Below are positions 1-13,385 of a stretch of DNA of 64,000 bases, piece after piece; the stretch's first letter is position 1; each line of letters starts with the position of its first letter. The translations under genes and the position numbers were made by a program. The DNA is from Heterodera schachtii (taxonomy: Eukaryota > Nematoda > Chromadorea > Rhabditida > Heteroderidae), in the NCBI GenBank assembly GCA_023374025.1, contig SIJG01000124.1, positions 152,425-216,424 on the forward strand, in the 5' to 3' direction. Under the pieces are notes generated by a model. It saw only the letters and a program-made list of their open reading frames with translations. It searched no databases and was not told the DNA's origin.

Positions 1-103
1 TTACAATAAAAGCTATAATTATTCATCTTTAAAATATAACAAAAAAAAAAACTCAATAAATATTTTTTTGACTTTCTTGAATATGAGTAAGAAAAATGAA
101 AGC

Positions 104-358
104 AAATAAACAACTGAAAAGATTACCATTTATAAATAAATCCAAAAAATTAAATATAATAGCCTTTGCGAAAAAAATATTATAATATTGAAACTTAAGA
201 TTTTAATAAAGAAAAATAATTTCGATTTAATATAAAGATATAAACACAATGAATCAAAATAATAGGAAATATAAGAATAATTAAATTTATAAATTACATA
301 TAACCACACAAATTAAATGTAAGAAAACTTTGAACAGGTGTTGTGCTGTTTTGAGAGA
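104..358 (+). repeat. Dispersed direct repeat, copy A (with 5628-5883)
   Basis: Aligns with 5628-5883 from AACAACTGAAAAGATT through AGAAAACTTTGAACAG to TTTGAGAGA, with moderate divergence and small indels. Likely two copies of an old interspersed repeat. No frame. Confidence 0.75.
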
Positions 359-2469
359 CGATTGCAAATCACACTATGAACTCATGAGACATATAAATAA
401 ATAATTTTAATTATGGATAAAAATTTAAAAAATAAAATATTAAGTGAAAATATTCATTTGCCAAATATAGAATTGTCTTTCATTTTTGATCTGATGAATT
501 AGGTGTAATTGACTTCAAATTTGGCTTACATGAATTATTTCAGATTTTTAGAACAACTTCTTCGACATTATAAAAATTTTTATTTATATTCTTTAATGTT
601 GAAATAGTTATTTACCCATAGTGATGGTTGGAGAAATTTGGAAAGTTTAATTATAAATTATTTATAACTAAATTTACACATTCATTGAACCGAATGTTTT
701 TTTATTTTCAACGAATATATTTTGTAAAACTGCTCGCAATTAAATAAATGAATTGGATATTATTAATCACCAATAATCATGGTATTGCATTCTAATCTAA
801 TAACAGCGAGGATTTTAATTTAAATTTTTTTAAATGACTTTTTGATTTATAATTTTTGTTTTTGAATTTCTAATTATAAGTAATAAGTTCAAATTAATTT
901 ATGTGATTATTAATTAAATAATATTTTTTCAAATATATTTAACCTGCTTTTTTCATATAATTTTTTTTAAAGTTTCCAAAGAGAAAAATGCAGAAAAAAT
1001 ATATAATTATGATTTGAATTAAATTTAAAATACATTGTAATATTTGATTCACTAGATAAACATATACAAAAAGTTGTTTTAAGTTTTGATATTTTTTTTA
1101 CTTCTAATTAATCATTATTAAATAATTGACTTATTTTAATATGAATTTTAACATTTTTCTATCGATATATTCTATAATATTATTGTTGAAAAATCCGATT
1201 ATACATTTGTTCGAAGCCGATTAATAAATATTTGAGTCAGCCTTTTAAATTCACATTTTTTCTTAATGCTATGAATGTATAAAGAATCATTTAAATATTC
1301 TTATAATTTTTCTTGGCTCATTTAAAATTCAAATATTCATTAATAACATTCAAATGTTTTGCAAACTCGTCTAAGCACTTTTACATTTAAATATTTTAAA
1401 AATGTTTAGACTTTTTTTCATATTATAATTCTAATGGTGAGAAAATTATTTTTACATTTCGCTTAAATTAGTTTTTTTGTGTATCATTAATCATTTTTTC
1501 TTAAATTATTTAGTTTAGTTTCTAATTTTATGGTAAACATTATTATAAGAAGGGCTACTTTACTTGCGCTCTTGACTGGTGTGTTCATGATTTGATGTAT
1601 TTAGACTAAAATTAATTTATAATATTTTCTTATTGGATAATATTTTCACATTTATTACATTCTTTTATATGTATATGTATACTTTTAACTGTAAGATATT
1701 CTTAAAGATTATTTTTTAAATGGTGACAAAAATATGCATTATGCATTTTAAAGATAATGAATAAAATAATTTCTTTTCTTATTTTACACTTAAAATTTAT
1801 AATAATTTTTGACTTATTTTGCAAAAAGCTTTACATAAATATATACAAAAAAAAAATATTGATTTATTTGCCTTCATCTTACGTCTAATATATAAATATT
1901 TTCTTTTAAGAATTATTTAGTAATAACTTTAATAAATTTATTTAAGCAAATATAGCCTGTATTTAAATTTTTATGTGTGATCTCCCTAATTGGGTCTACA
2001 AAATTTGCAGTATGAATTTTGTATTGTCAGAAATCTCTTACTTCATTTGTATAAAATTATGCTTAATAATTTTCATTCAATTTTTTCATAATAAATTTAA
2101 ATTTTTTGGAGATTTTTGTTTATGATCAGAGAGTTCAACAAAACCCCTCTTGGTCAACGAAAAATCATTGTCATTATTCATATATTTCTCCTTTTCAAAG
2201 ATAATAATGTTTTAGTCAATTAAAAATATTCTATTATTATTCTCAATGTTGGTATTACGCAATTATATGATTTATTCTGATTGAAATATTAAATATTAAT
2301 ACACTCTAAAATTTTTAGAACTTCAATGGAGTTGTTATGATTACTAAAAATGTTGGTAATATGTGCTTTCACTGTTTCACATTGCATAAGTTAAATAAAT
2401 GGTTTAACTTAAAATTTTCGTATTCGTAAGCCTCTACATTTTTTTCTATTTTGTAAATTGTTTTATACC
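359..2469. other. AT-rich DNA, no gene seen
   Basis: Homopolymer-rich sequence with only short chance frames. No inverted repeat or RNA gene recognised. Confidence 0.6.
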
Positions 2470-2479
2470 GTATTTCTGG

Positions 2480-2634
2480 GTCTACGTCAGTTGGCCCAAG
2501 CAAGTTTTGTTAAGGTTCGAAAAATTTATGGTCAGAAGAGTTCAAAAAACCAAATTTTCCAACTTTTTTGGCTCGACTTTAAGCCAAAAAAACATGCTGG
2601 GGCCCAAACGTGGGAGCCCAACTGACGGGTTCCG
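2480..2634. mobile_element. Small inverted-repeat element (155 bp) with 10-bp flanking repeat
   Basis: Flanked by GTATTTCTGG at 2470-2479 and 2635-2644. The ends carry CGTCAGTTGG and its complement CCAACTGACG a few bases in, each followed by a GC-rich CCC/GGG block. The interior has GGGGCCCAAACGTGGGAGCCC near the right side. It shares this right end with the element ending near 24533. Confidence 0.65.
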
Positions 2635-2644
2635 GTATTTCTGG

Positions 2645-4339
2645 ATGTGTTTTTTATAAAGAAATTTTTTTTAATAAAAGATGTTTTTTTTAATTAATCT
2701 TCTTTATCTATTAAGCTACGAATTTCAAGTTTTGAATATTTTAAAAAAAACTCTGCGGCCTTCAAATAATTTTTTCCATTTTTTCCTCTCTTAAATTGGG
2801 TAAATTACTTATGGTTTTAAGTATTTTCTTTTAAATTAAATGAATACATTTTATTTTGAAAGCTTCATTTTAAATTCGCTTTATACTATATTTGTTTTTA
2901 TGCATTGTTTGGCGCCTTACAACATAAGACGAATCGAAATATTTACAATCCGTCGCCATTATTTAATTGAATTTTACATCTCGTTTTCTGGGTTATTTTC
3001 AGTATTGTTTGCTCGATCGATCGAAAACGATTAATTGCAGTTGATACAATTGAGTGATATATATTTTTAATCTATAAGGTTTAGATTTTATATTATTCTT
3101 TAATTTTTATTTTCCTGTTATATTTATTCTATTTTTAATTTAATGCCTATTAAGTTATAGAGATTATTTTTATTAAGTAATTTTTATAAATATATTTTTT
3201 ATTAGTATAATATTTAATAAAAAGTTTTGAATTATTTCTTTTAACTTCTTATATAGAATGAGTTAAACAAAACTTGTTGTATAATTAATTGGATAAAGTG
3301 AACTTCTAAATTATTATTATTATTTTGTTTTCAATCTTTTCCAATTTGAATATTATGCAGGCAGTTCATCAATGTTGATATAATATTTTTAGGCTTCAAA
3401 ATTTTTAGCATAGTTTTTTGGTTTAATTGCATAATTAAAAAAAATGGGTTCATTTTTTACTAGTTAATTTAATGTTTTTGTAAATTCCAATAAGTCTAAT
3501 TTTTTTTTATCCTTGTTAAATTGTCAAAATAAAAATTTTAATATCTAAATAAATTTTCTCAATACAATTGGGAACAATTGGGTTTTCTTTATCAAACATA
3601 AAAGCATATTTTTCCATGAACAATTAGATTTGATTATTTTAATTTGTATTATCATTTTTAGAAATAAATAAAATATTTTATTAGTTAATTTAATGTTTTA
3701 TAAATGCCATTAAGTGTAATTTTTTTACTATCATTAATTTTTGTTAATTGTTTTTGTTTATTCTCTTGTATATAATATTGATTAAATAAATTAATTTTGT
3801 TTACCTAAATTGATGGCATTTAGTTAAAGATTCTAAGCCAAATTCAATTTGTTTATCGTCCCGAAAATGAGTTTTGGATCAGCATGAAAAAATTTTAACT
3901 TTTGTGCAGTAGATTTTTCCGTAATTTTGATCCGTAATTTTACTTTTGGATTATTTTTCGAACGATTTCTTGTAAGATTAATTTTAAAAAACAAATGTTT
4001 CTATTTTATATTTAAAGGGCTGAGCTTAGTATCATTTGATATATAAAGAAAGAAAACTTTTTTTAATAGTGAATTATTGAAAAATGTGTAAACAAAACAA
4101 TCACAAATTTTCTGAATTTTTTAAATAAATATAACTATATTAAAATCTATTAAATATAAATATTTTAGAAAAAAACTTAACATACTTTCATATGCCTATT
4201 TTCCTATTTACTTTATAATCATATTATCTAGCCCGATTTAGTGAAGCAAATTTTTCTCATCGATATTTCTGCCATTTTTTGTGTTAACCTTTAATCGATC
4301 AACAAGTGAAGGATGAAGAATGGGGTGGATGGATGTGTT
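2645..4339. other. AT-rich DNA, no gene seen
   Basis: A 64-residue open frame at 2840-3034 contains a slightly less AT-rich stretch (about 2905-3030, with GATCGATCGA), but no homology or splice structure is recognisable. Confidence 0.55.
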
Positions 4340-4600
4340 GACAAAGTAAAGTCGTGAACTGGGGCCGTAGCGAAAGAAGATGGTAATGGTTAAATGACCA
4401 TAACCATGATGGTAAACCCGTAGCAAATGTGCAACCACGAGTTCATGGTCAGTTAACATGGTCATTTGACCATGATGGTTGGTGGTTTGCGAACGCGCAG
4501 CAAAAGAACATGGTTGATGGTTACTTAACCATGTTACCATGGTTAAATTGCAACCCTGCCTCTACCCATGGTTGCAGACCTAACCACCAACTTTTAAAAA
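4340..4600. repeat. Palindrome-rich ATGGTTA/TGACCAT island
   Basis: Dense repeats of ATGGTTA, ACCATG and TGACCAT in both orientations, including the hyphenated palindrome ATGGTCATTTGACCAT. GC content is higher than in the flanks. A TTGCAACCCTG near 4547-4557 looks like the right end of a hAT element, but no matching left end or 8-bp duplication was found. Overlapping short open frames on both strands are explained by the palindromes. Confidence 0.5.
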
Positions 4601-5627
4601 TATGCCAAAAATCAGTCAAGCATGATAAAAATATCAAATAAGATTTATAAAATAGAGAAATGAGGGTAGAAAATGGATGAAAGAGAATGGGACAAAAATG
4701 GCCAAATCGATTAAAAAATTTGCATACATTTCAAGGATTTTCCGTCTTCACAAATTGAATTTATTTCATTTTTGGTTATTGTTTCTTTATTTAATAAATA
4801 GACATTTTTTCTTTTTTTAAATCAATATTTTTGAGTATTTACCCACCCGAATTTAATTTTTATTTTCATCAAACATTTTTCTCTTTGGTATATTAACATA
4901 TACTCATTTTTTGTAAAACCAAAATTTAAATATTTACTTTCTAATTAATTTTAGGTATTTTTGATAAACTTACACCCTCACAGATTTTGTATCTTAATAG
5001 TTTATTTTATTTCTTGTTATTAATTTGACAGAGTGCCTTCCGAATAAAAAATTTTTTTTGAAAAGCAACAGTCAGAGGAATTCTGTCTAAAAGAAAAAAA
5101 ATATATACAAATTTAAGAAATTAAATATTAAAAGGCAAAATAATTATTACAATTATATAATTTTTTGCAAATATGTGTTAATAAAAAAATTAAAAAAATA
5201 TATTTTAACAATATAAATACTATTTATTAAGAAGACACATTGAAAAATGCGAAAATATAATAAAAAATATATAAATTACATATTTTTATAAATCAGACAT
5301 AAAATATAGAATGACATTTGCGAATTTTCAATGTAATTCATTTTAAATTGTGTATATTTAAGGGTCATCATAAAATATAAATATATTATTTATTGCAATT
5401 AATGCCGAAATATAACTTGAGCAATAAAAGTTTATTTACCAAAAAGTAAGATAAATCTAAATAATATTACTAGTATTAAAAAACATCATCATAACAGTTA
5501 AATATTTAATTTTTTTTAATTAAAAATGAAAATCGAAGATATATAGGTAGGTCTGGGAATTTAAGTCATGAAAAATCTCAAAAAAGATGGTGAAGCACAA
5601 AAATAGGATATGAAAAAATTAAATCAA
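4601..5627. other. AT-rich DNA, no gene seen
   Basis: Nothing beyond A/T runs. Confidence 0.6.
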
Positions 5628-5883
5628 GTAAACAACTGAAAAGATTTTCATTATATATAATTCGAAAAATTTAAATATACTAGCCTTTGAGAAGAAAAAA
5701 TAATAATATTGCAATTAAAGAATTTAATAAACAAAAAATATTTTAAATTTAATATAAAGTTGTAACAATGAAGTAAAATAATAGAAAATATAAAAATAAT
5801 TATAAATTTATAAATTAAATAAAACCACACAAATTACATAAATGTAAGAAAACTTTGAACAGTGGTGTGCTGCTTTGAGAGAT
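5628..5883 (+). repeat. Dispersed direct repeat, copy B (with 104-358)
   Basis: Second copy of the repeat at 104-358 in the same orientation. Both include ACCACACAAATTA and the GTGCTG...TTTGAGAGA end. Confidence 0.75.
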
Positions 5884-7475
5884 TTCTCTGAATTTATCCT
5901 AAATAAAAATTGATATTTATTATATATTTTGCATTATTTAATAATAAATCGAATAATATAATCACAAAAATAAAGAAATGAATAATTATGCAAATAAATT
6001 TAAAATGAAATTAAACAAATAAAAATTTAATTTAATCTACCAACATTAAGCTTGCATAAATAAAAAATAATTGAAATAATCAAAAAATATATAAATTATA
6101 TAAGAAATTATAAAAAAAAATAGTCTTTCTTCTTATTATTCTAAATTATTCATTATTTTAAATTTAATAAATTAAAGCCTGGTAAAAAAATTAGTTATAA
6201 TTTAAAAAAATTAAAAACAATAATGAAGTAAAAAAATAAATTGTTAGCAAAAATTAATAATTGAAAAAAATTATTAAAATAAATGAAGCATTAAATTATT
6301 TTATTAAGGTACATTATTAATTTATTTTTATATTTAATTATTAATTTCCATTCCAATCGCGTAAATTTATTTTATCCATTGAAAAAATTATGTTAAATTT
6401 TTAATAAAAAAATTTTCAAAATTTTTTTTTATAAAAGGGTACGCAGATTTTTTATTTGTATTTTTTTTTTTTTTTTGCTATTTTTATATAAATTCAAAAT
6501 TAAATTGCATTTTTTTTACAAATCATCCGGCTTTTATTATTATTATATTTCAAAAACTTTCGTTTAAAAATAAAAATTTTATAAATTCAAAACTTTCTTT
6601 CATATCATTTAATTATTTTAATTATTGTAAAGTTTGTATTTTTATTTCTTGAAAAGGCGATTCTTTAACTTCCATCTTGGTTATTTGAAAAAATTTATTA
6701 TTACTATCTTCTGAATTTCTTGATCATTAATTGCTAATAAAGGTTAATTTAACTCGGTAATTTAATTTTTACCTGTTAACGAAAAACCTTATATTTAATT
6801 TTGCATTTCTGAATTTGTTTTCTAGTGAAGCATTTATTTTTTGATTTTTTGTAGTAATTTAATATAAATTATTTTATTAAAGAATAATTTTAAAAAATTA
6901 TCTTATTAATGCATAAATTTGTATATAATATGCTATCATTTTGATGCTATTAAATTTTTTGGAATTAATTCTGATATATTGAAAAATAATGAATTTGTTA
7001 GTTGAACCTTGTGATAAATTTAATTAGTTTAAATGTGCGCTAATAAAATTTTCTTATTTATTTGTTTCTAAATGATGTAATCATTAAATTTATAATAATT
7101 GATTTGTAAATGATTAAAATATGAATTTAAAAATTATCATATTTTTATCTATTATAAATATTTATTTTAGATTTTAATTTAATTTATTACAATTTATTTA
7201 TTTTGTATACAGAATTCTAGGACCTTTTTTTTTAATTAATTATTTTATAAGTGTATTTTCTGTATAGTCGTATTTTTACTGTTTTTTATTCCTTCATGTT
7301 TATTGTTTTTACTTTAATTTTTATGTTTATGTCCGTCCGGAAATGTCCGTCCGCAAATGTCCCACTGCGAAGGAAACATTTTATACAACAAGAAAGCCGA
7401 ACGAATTTTAATGCTGAGAAAATCAATGAATAAACTAATCAATGAAGAAATAACAAATTTTCAAGGCAATCTTCT
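5884..7475. other. AT-rich DNA, no gene seen
   Basis: Long A/T runs. At 7331-7358 GTCCGTCCGGAAAT is followed by TGTCCGTCCGCAAAT, a two-unit 14-bp repeat. The open frame over it (7251-7433) is otherwise low complexity. Confidence 0.55.
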
Positions 7476-7690
7476 AAATGGTTATTTAACTAACATCATA
7501 AGATATCTCTCATAAACAATAAAATTTTATAGTTCAAGATTAAAGCCCAAAAAGGAAGACGATATATTGTATTAAAAGTATTACAAAACAGAATTTAGGG
7601 CACCACATATCTGATCAAAAAGGAAATAAAAAATAATTTTTAAATGAAATCTAAAACAAATTTTTGAAAATAGTCATTAAAAAATCACTA
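7476..7690 (+). repeat. Dispersed inverted repeat, copy A (with 20040-20268)
   Basis: Aligns with the reverse complement of 20040-20268: AACATCATAAGATA, AAAGCCCAAAAAGGAAGAC, AGAATTTAGGGCACCA and AAAAGGAAATAAAAAAT appear in the same order. Divergence is low to moderate. Ends and coding are not evident. Confidence 0.8.
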
Positions 7691-10600
7691 AAAATGTAAA
7701 AATAATTTTCAATAAATTCTAGAAATAATTACCTTGACAGAATGTAAGCAAATCCTGTCCCATATCATACAAGAAATAAAAATATAAAATTATAAAAACA
7801 AATTAATGAAATTTTTTTTTATAATTTTATAATATTTTAATCTTAGAGTAATTAAAATAGATCTGAAAACAGAGGATAAATAAATAAATAATAGTTTTTT
7901 TTTTTAGTTTTTTTTTCTTCTGTTAATATTGTTTCTTTATTAATTAATAAATATTTATTTTATTTTTCTCGTAAGAATAATGTGCGGTGCGATAAATATA
8001 AATCTATAATAAAAACTGCATATATTTTAAAAAGTAATTTTAATTCAAAGATATTTATTCAAAGATTACAGATATTTAGGCTATTCACTTTAAAAACATT
8101 AATCTGTTCGTTTTCTTATGAATGAATTGATTTTTTGGATTCAATATAATTTTTATTTATTGTCTAACCCGGTGCTTATGTGTATATGTTTTTTAAATCT
8201 ATTTCTCTTTTTTATTACAAAATTAGTAGACTTTCAATAAATATGCATAATTAAAAACAATTACACTTAATTAGTTAAAATTTTAATCGGTGTATGAGAT
8301 ACAATTTTGACTTTCTTTTCGAGTTCGAGCGATATAGGACTAAAACCAATTAACCCATGAAAATTATAAAACTATTAGTTTTTTGTAAAAAGCGTGAAAA
8401 AAGCTGCACAAACTTACTGAAATGCATCTTGCGCTTTTGTGACATTTTTTTTGTTAAAATAATGATTTAAATAAATATTTTGATCATTTTAATATAAGCA
8501 TTACGTCTATTTTGTTTATTGTCTAAATGATTTCTAAATTATTATTACATGTTAATTAAATTGTGAAGTTTTTGATTATTTAAAAGCAATAATCAATTTA
8601 TTTATTTTTTCTACTAAAGTAACTAATGAAAGGATTTTTATATTTTCATTGTTTATTGGATAATTATTTTTTAAAATACCAATAGATGCTCAAATGGCTC
8701 TTCATTCTTATTGCTTATGCCTTTTTCAATTTTAAAAATTTAATTATTTTAATTAATCGGTATTTTTTAAATATTGGTTAAACTAAACTTATAAATAATA
8801 AATAGCTGATTTATTGTACTTTTTATTAAATATTTGTTAAGGTCGGTCCAAAGGACTTGACATTTGGCATGGTTCGTTGGCATGCTTTTGTTATATTTTT
8901 ATTTTTTAGATTTATTTTTTGTTCAATTGTTAAATCTAATAATATTTTTCTTAGGATTGCAGCTAAATGTGAATAATGCAGAAAATTTATGCTTTAATTA
9001 TGAATATAACAAAAAATTTAATTAAGCATCAGAATAAATATGTTTTGCTCATGTGTATGATTGGTTATACTAAAAATTAATTTCTATTGGATAGGTAAAT
9101 ATTTTTCATGTTAATCATCTGGTTATTTAGGCATAATTTTGGTATTGTTAAGAATATTTTTCAATAATTTGAACTTATTTTTTTTATGGTTCCGTTATAT
9201 TACAACAAATGTTTTCTGCATTTGAAAATTCGTTTAAGTACTCTTGCCCATAAAAATCATTTTTAATCAAATTGATTCACGTGAATCAGAAAAAATATTA
9301 TATTTGATAAACCAAATGCATTTTCATTTATTAATTTATTTTTTTGTGTAATATTTTTTGAATTTTAAAGCTAAATCATTTTTATTACATTTGTGTGTTT
9401 TATTAATCTTATTCAATTTTATTCATGTTGGCGTAGATGGCTAATCAACAATCCATCCTGTTTTGTTGAAAGAAATAATATGGATCATTGTTAATTATTT
9501 TATTAATTTATATACGAGTTTTTTTTGTTTATTTTATTAATATTTTTATGAACTTTTAATTAATTATAAATACAGTTATATAAAAAGTTTTTTATTTTAT
9601 TTAAAGATAAAATACATAATATTATTAAGTACTATTGAAAAATATATTTAGTAATTTTAAGCCTAACTCCAATATTTAGTAATTAATTTTTAAGATAAAC
9701 TTTGATGTAAATTTAGTTTGAATAATTAACTTTCTCATAATTAAATTCGTTTTATTTTAAAATCAATATTATACTTCGCGCCGTTATTCGTCGCATAAGT
9801 TATATCACTAAGGACCATTATGTAATCAATTTTTATTAGAATTTTAAGTTTCTTTTATTGTTGTTATTTTTAATTTTATAAATATTTAATTATTTAATCA
9901 AAATTATGTTATCGATTGTTTTTTTGCATTACAAATTTATTCTATATGTTTACTTTTTTTATACTTCTGTAAGCAAAATACATAAATGAATGACAAAATT
10001 TATAATAAAATTGGTTTATTTTTATTTTTTATTTAGGGGGTAAATTAGTTTTCAATTATTATAAAATCGTCCTTGTTTTCTTTAAATGATTTATTAATAA
10101 TTTCATAATTTTAGCAAGCAATCTATATTTGCTTTAAAGCTAACAGATATTGTCTCAATGTCAATTTATATTAATTTTCTTACCAAGAAAAAAATAAGTA
10201 CCTTTTTATATATATATATATATTAAATTATTCATTTTTCTTTATTTGGGTTGTTTTCAATCAAAATTCAAAATGTTATTATTTATTTTGATTCTTTGAA
10301 TTTATTTAATTACTGAGAATGATTTTTTCGCATCCACTATAAATTTATTAAATACATTATTAAATATATTTGATAATTTTATTCGTATGCATTTGTATTA
10401 TTTTTTTGACTATGATTTATATTTAATTTATTTATTTTTTTATTTCTTTTTTAAATTTAGAATACAATATTATTTCTTTTACTTTCATGTCAACCGGATC
10501 GAGAGTTCGTTCATTGTCAGTCAGTAATCTAAATTGGTTTTAGTGTTTAATATACAAATATTTTACAGCATGTCGTTTTCCGATGATGCTCCTTAACAAA

Positions 10601-12479
10601 ATAATAAATAATTTGTTTTTTTATTCCGAAGCTTTCTTTTATATTCACTTAATATTTATAAATTATTCTTCAAATAGTTCGATCATTATCTTTAAGAATG
10701 ACATAATTATATTTAAAATATTGTTTTTTAGAAATTTATCTTTTTGATCTTTATAATGAAGAAAACCTGAATTTAAAAATAATTGTTACTCCAGTTTCTT
10801 TAAAATTATTTCTCGCATAAAATTAGATACTTTGAAATTCATGAGAATAATTTAGTAAATAATTGATAGTTAAATAATAATAATTATTCTTTTTATATTA
10901 GTTTTTAACAATTGTTTAAAAATTGTTGTTGCAACATTGAGAATTTATATTTCACTGAGTCCGGGTCCAATGAAGTGTTATAACCTGCTGCTGCTGCACC
11001 GTTCCCAAGGCGTCTGCGAATGTATTATTTGGTTTTTTCCAAATAAAAGTATAAAGCTGTTTTTAATTATTATGTTATTTTTCTTGCATATTTTTTCGCA
11101 TAATATTTTTCTCATATTAATTTTTGTATATATTTTTATAAAAATGAAATTTTAGGCCTTTGAATTCTTATGGATAAATAAATAAACATTTATTAAAAAT
11201 TTATAAAAAGTAGACCTCTCTCTTCCAAATCATCATAAAAGTGACGAGTCGTATCTCTTTATAATATTTTAAATTCATTAGACATTAATTCTTTATTTAG
11301 ATAATTGAAAAGACTTTTTAGGAGAATTGTTTGTATTTAATTTTATTTAAGTAAATCTGACAACTCTTTTACAGTGAAAATAAACATCCTGTTTTGGTAA
11401 ATTAAATCAAATTTCTTTTTATATTTATTTTTTATTTTAACAATAGATAAAAAATAAATTTTCAATATTTTAGTGAATTAAAATGTTTTATAATGCACCG
11501 AAATTATTAACTTATGAAAATTAAACATGCATATTTAAATTGTTGTAATGTTTAAATGGTTCTAAATCTTTTACTTTTTGATTTTCGAAAATTACTTTAA
11601 ATTAATGACTGTTTTTGATTATTAAACTGAAGTTATACTTTTTATTTTTTATAAATAACAAGATGAGTTCCAACTCTTCAATGTTGTTTGGAAACAAAAA
11701 TTTAATAATTACTTAAATATCTTTTTTTCATTAATTTAATTATAAATTTTATCATTTTACAATTTTTACTTAGTTTATTATCATTTATATTATTTAGTTG
11801 TTTTAAAATTAAACCTTAAATTTGGTAAGAACGTTTATAAAGGCTATATGTTTTTTAATAATTAATGAATAATAATTAAATATTATAGAAGGTATTTTTA
11901 ACCAATTATTTCTATTGTATTTATGCCATGAAAATATTAGTTTTTTAGGTCGGCCTTTGCCCAGATTAATTTAAATACTCAGAAATTATTTATTAAATAA
12001 TGTTCTGCTTATTTTTCAAAAATTTTGTGCCAATTTCGCACCTTTTACTCTATGCTGTCTATAATTGTATTAATCTATATTTATTTTTATAAAATTATTT
12101 CATTAACAAAAGATAGTTCTATTTTGTGAATTTAATATCATTATATTATAATATTTTATTATTTTGCTATAATTAAGGATTGCTTAATCTTTATCAATAA
12201 ACTCCAATATTAAGTGTAATTGTTTCAGAAAGGATTTTCATAAATCTTAAAATTTAAAGATAATTATTCTCATTTTATATTTTCGTTTGATATCTTATAA
12301 TTAGGTTTGTGAGGGTGATGAATTGAAAAATTTTTTCATCCTTATATAAATTTATGTTGTATTTAGATTTATACCCTCATGTTATTTACATATTGAATAA
12401 ATTATTTATATTTTTTAGTATATTTACTTTAATGAATGCATTTTGCCAGATTCTTGATTTAATAAATGATATAAAAATA
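7691..12479. other. AT-rich DNA, no gene seen
   Basis: Isolated GC-richer words near 8842-8895 (a direct GGCATG repeat), 10490-10530 and 10965-11030 stand out, but none forms a supported exon or RNA. A 72-residue frame at 10937-11155 covers the last of these and becomes hydrophobic low-complexity sequence. Confidence 0.5.
10207..10224 (+). repeat. (TA)n microsatellite
   Basis: An uninterrupted run of TA dinucleotides of about 9 units. Confidence 0.9.
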
Positions 12480-13385
12480 TTATTTATATTTTTAAAATTA
12501 ATATTTAAATCATTCTACACAAATGGTTTAGATTATTTAAAATTAAATTACAATTCTTTAAATTTACAAAAAAGTACATATTGCAACATAAAAAAATTAA
12601 CTTTAGCGAGTTAAAAGTTTTTTTCTATTTGATTTTTTTTTTATATTTTTTCATTTTTAGAATATTAATTTAAATTCAACATTATGTATATTTTGAATAT
12701 TTTTTTATAACAATTAAATTGTTTTATTTTAATTATTAAACTAGGTAAAAGAAATAATTGTGGAAAATCGGGAGAAGTATAATAAAATCCATGTATGGCT
12801 TTCAATGATTTGATTTGTTTCTTTTTGATTCTAAATTTCGTCCGGCGATCTTCAAAGTTATTAAATGTGTTTTTTTATGAACATTTGTATTTAATTAATT
12901 AGTAAATTCTTCACTTAATTTTAATTTATTTTATAATTATTCATGATCTGAACTTTGATATTCGCAACCTTGTCAAAGAATTCTTTAAATACATTTTTTC
13001 TAGCTAGAAAATTTATTATTTCTAGTTTAGTTCTGTTAAATCTATGTATTCTAGCATTCTCCAATTAATATTTTTTAAATGATTTAATTATGAGTTTCTA
13101 ATATTTTAATCATTATCTAGATGCTGGTATTAAAAATATTTTTACTTTTAACTTATATCCATTTTTTAGAGATTTTGTGTTTAGTTATTTAAAATAATCT
13201 GAGTGGTTCAAAAAATTTATGTTAATTTTTTACCTGTCTATATTACTTTTGTAATATTATATATTTTTTAAAGTAAATTTTAAAAATGTTATATTGAAAA
13301 ATTTTACATTGTTTTTCTACTTTAATAAATATTTTGTCTTTTCTCTTGTTTCGTTATCGAATAGACTTGGCTTTTGCAAAATTCT
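12480..13385 (+). repeat. Dispersed direct repeat, longer copy (with 15160-15795)
   Basis: Two blocks, about 12480-12825 and 13100-13385, match 15160-15510 and 15511-15795. They are separated here by about 275 bp absent from the other copy. Anchors are ACAATTCTTTAAATTTAC, GGAAAATCGGGAGAAGTA and TATCGAATAGACTTGGC. No real gene. Confidence 0.85.
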
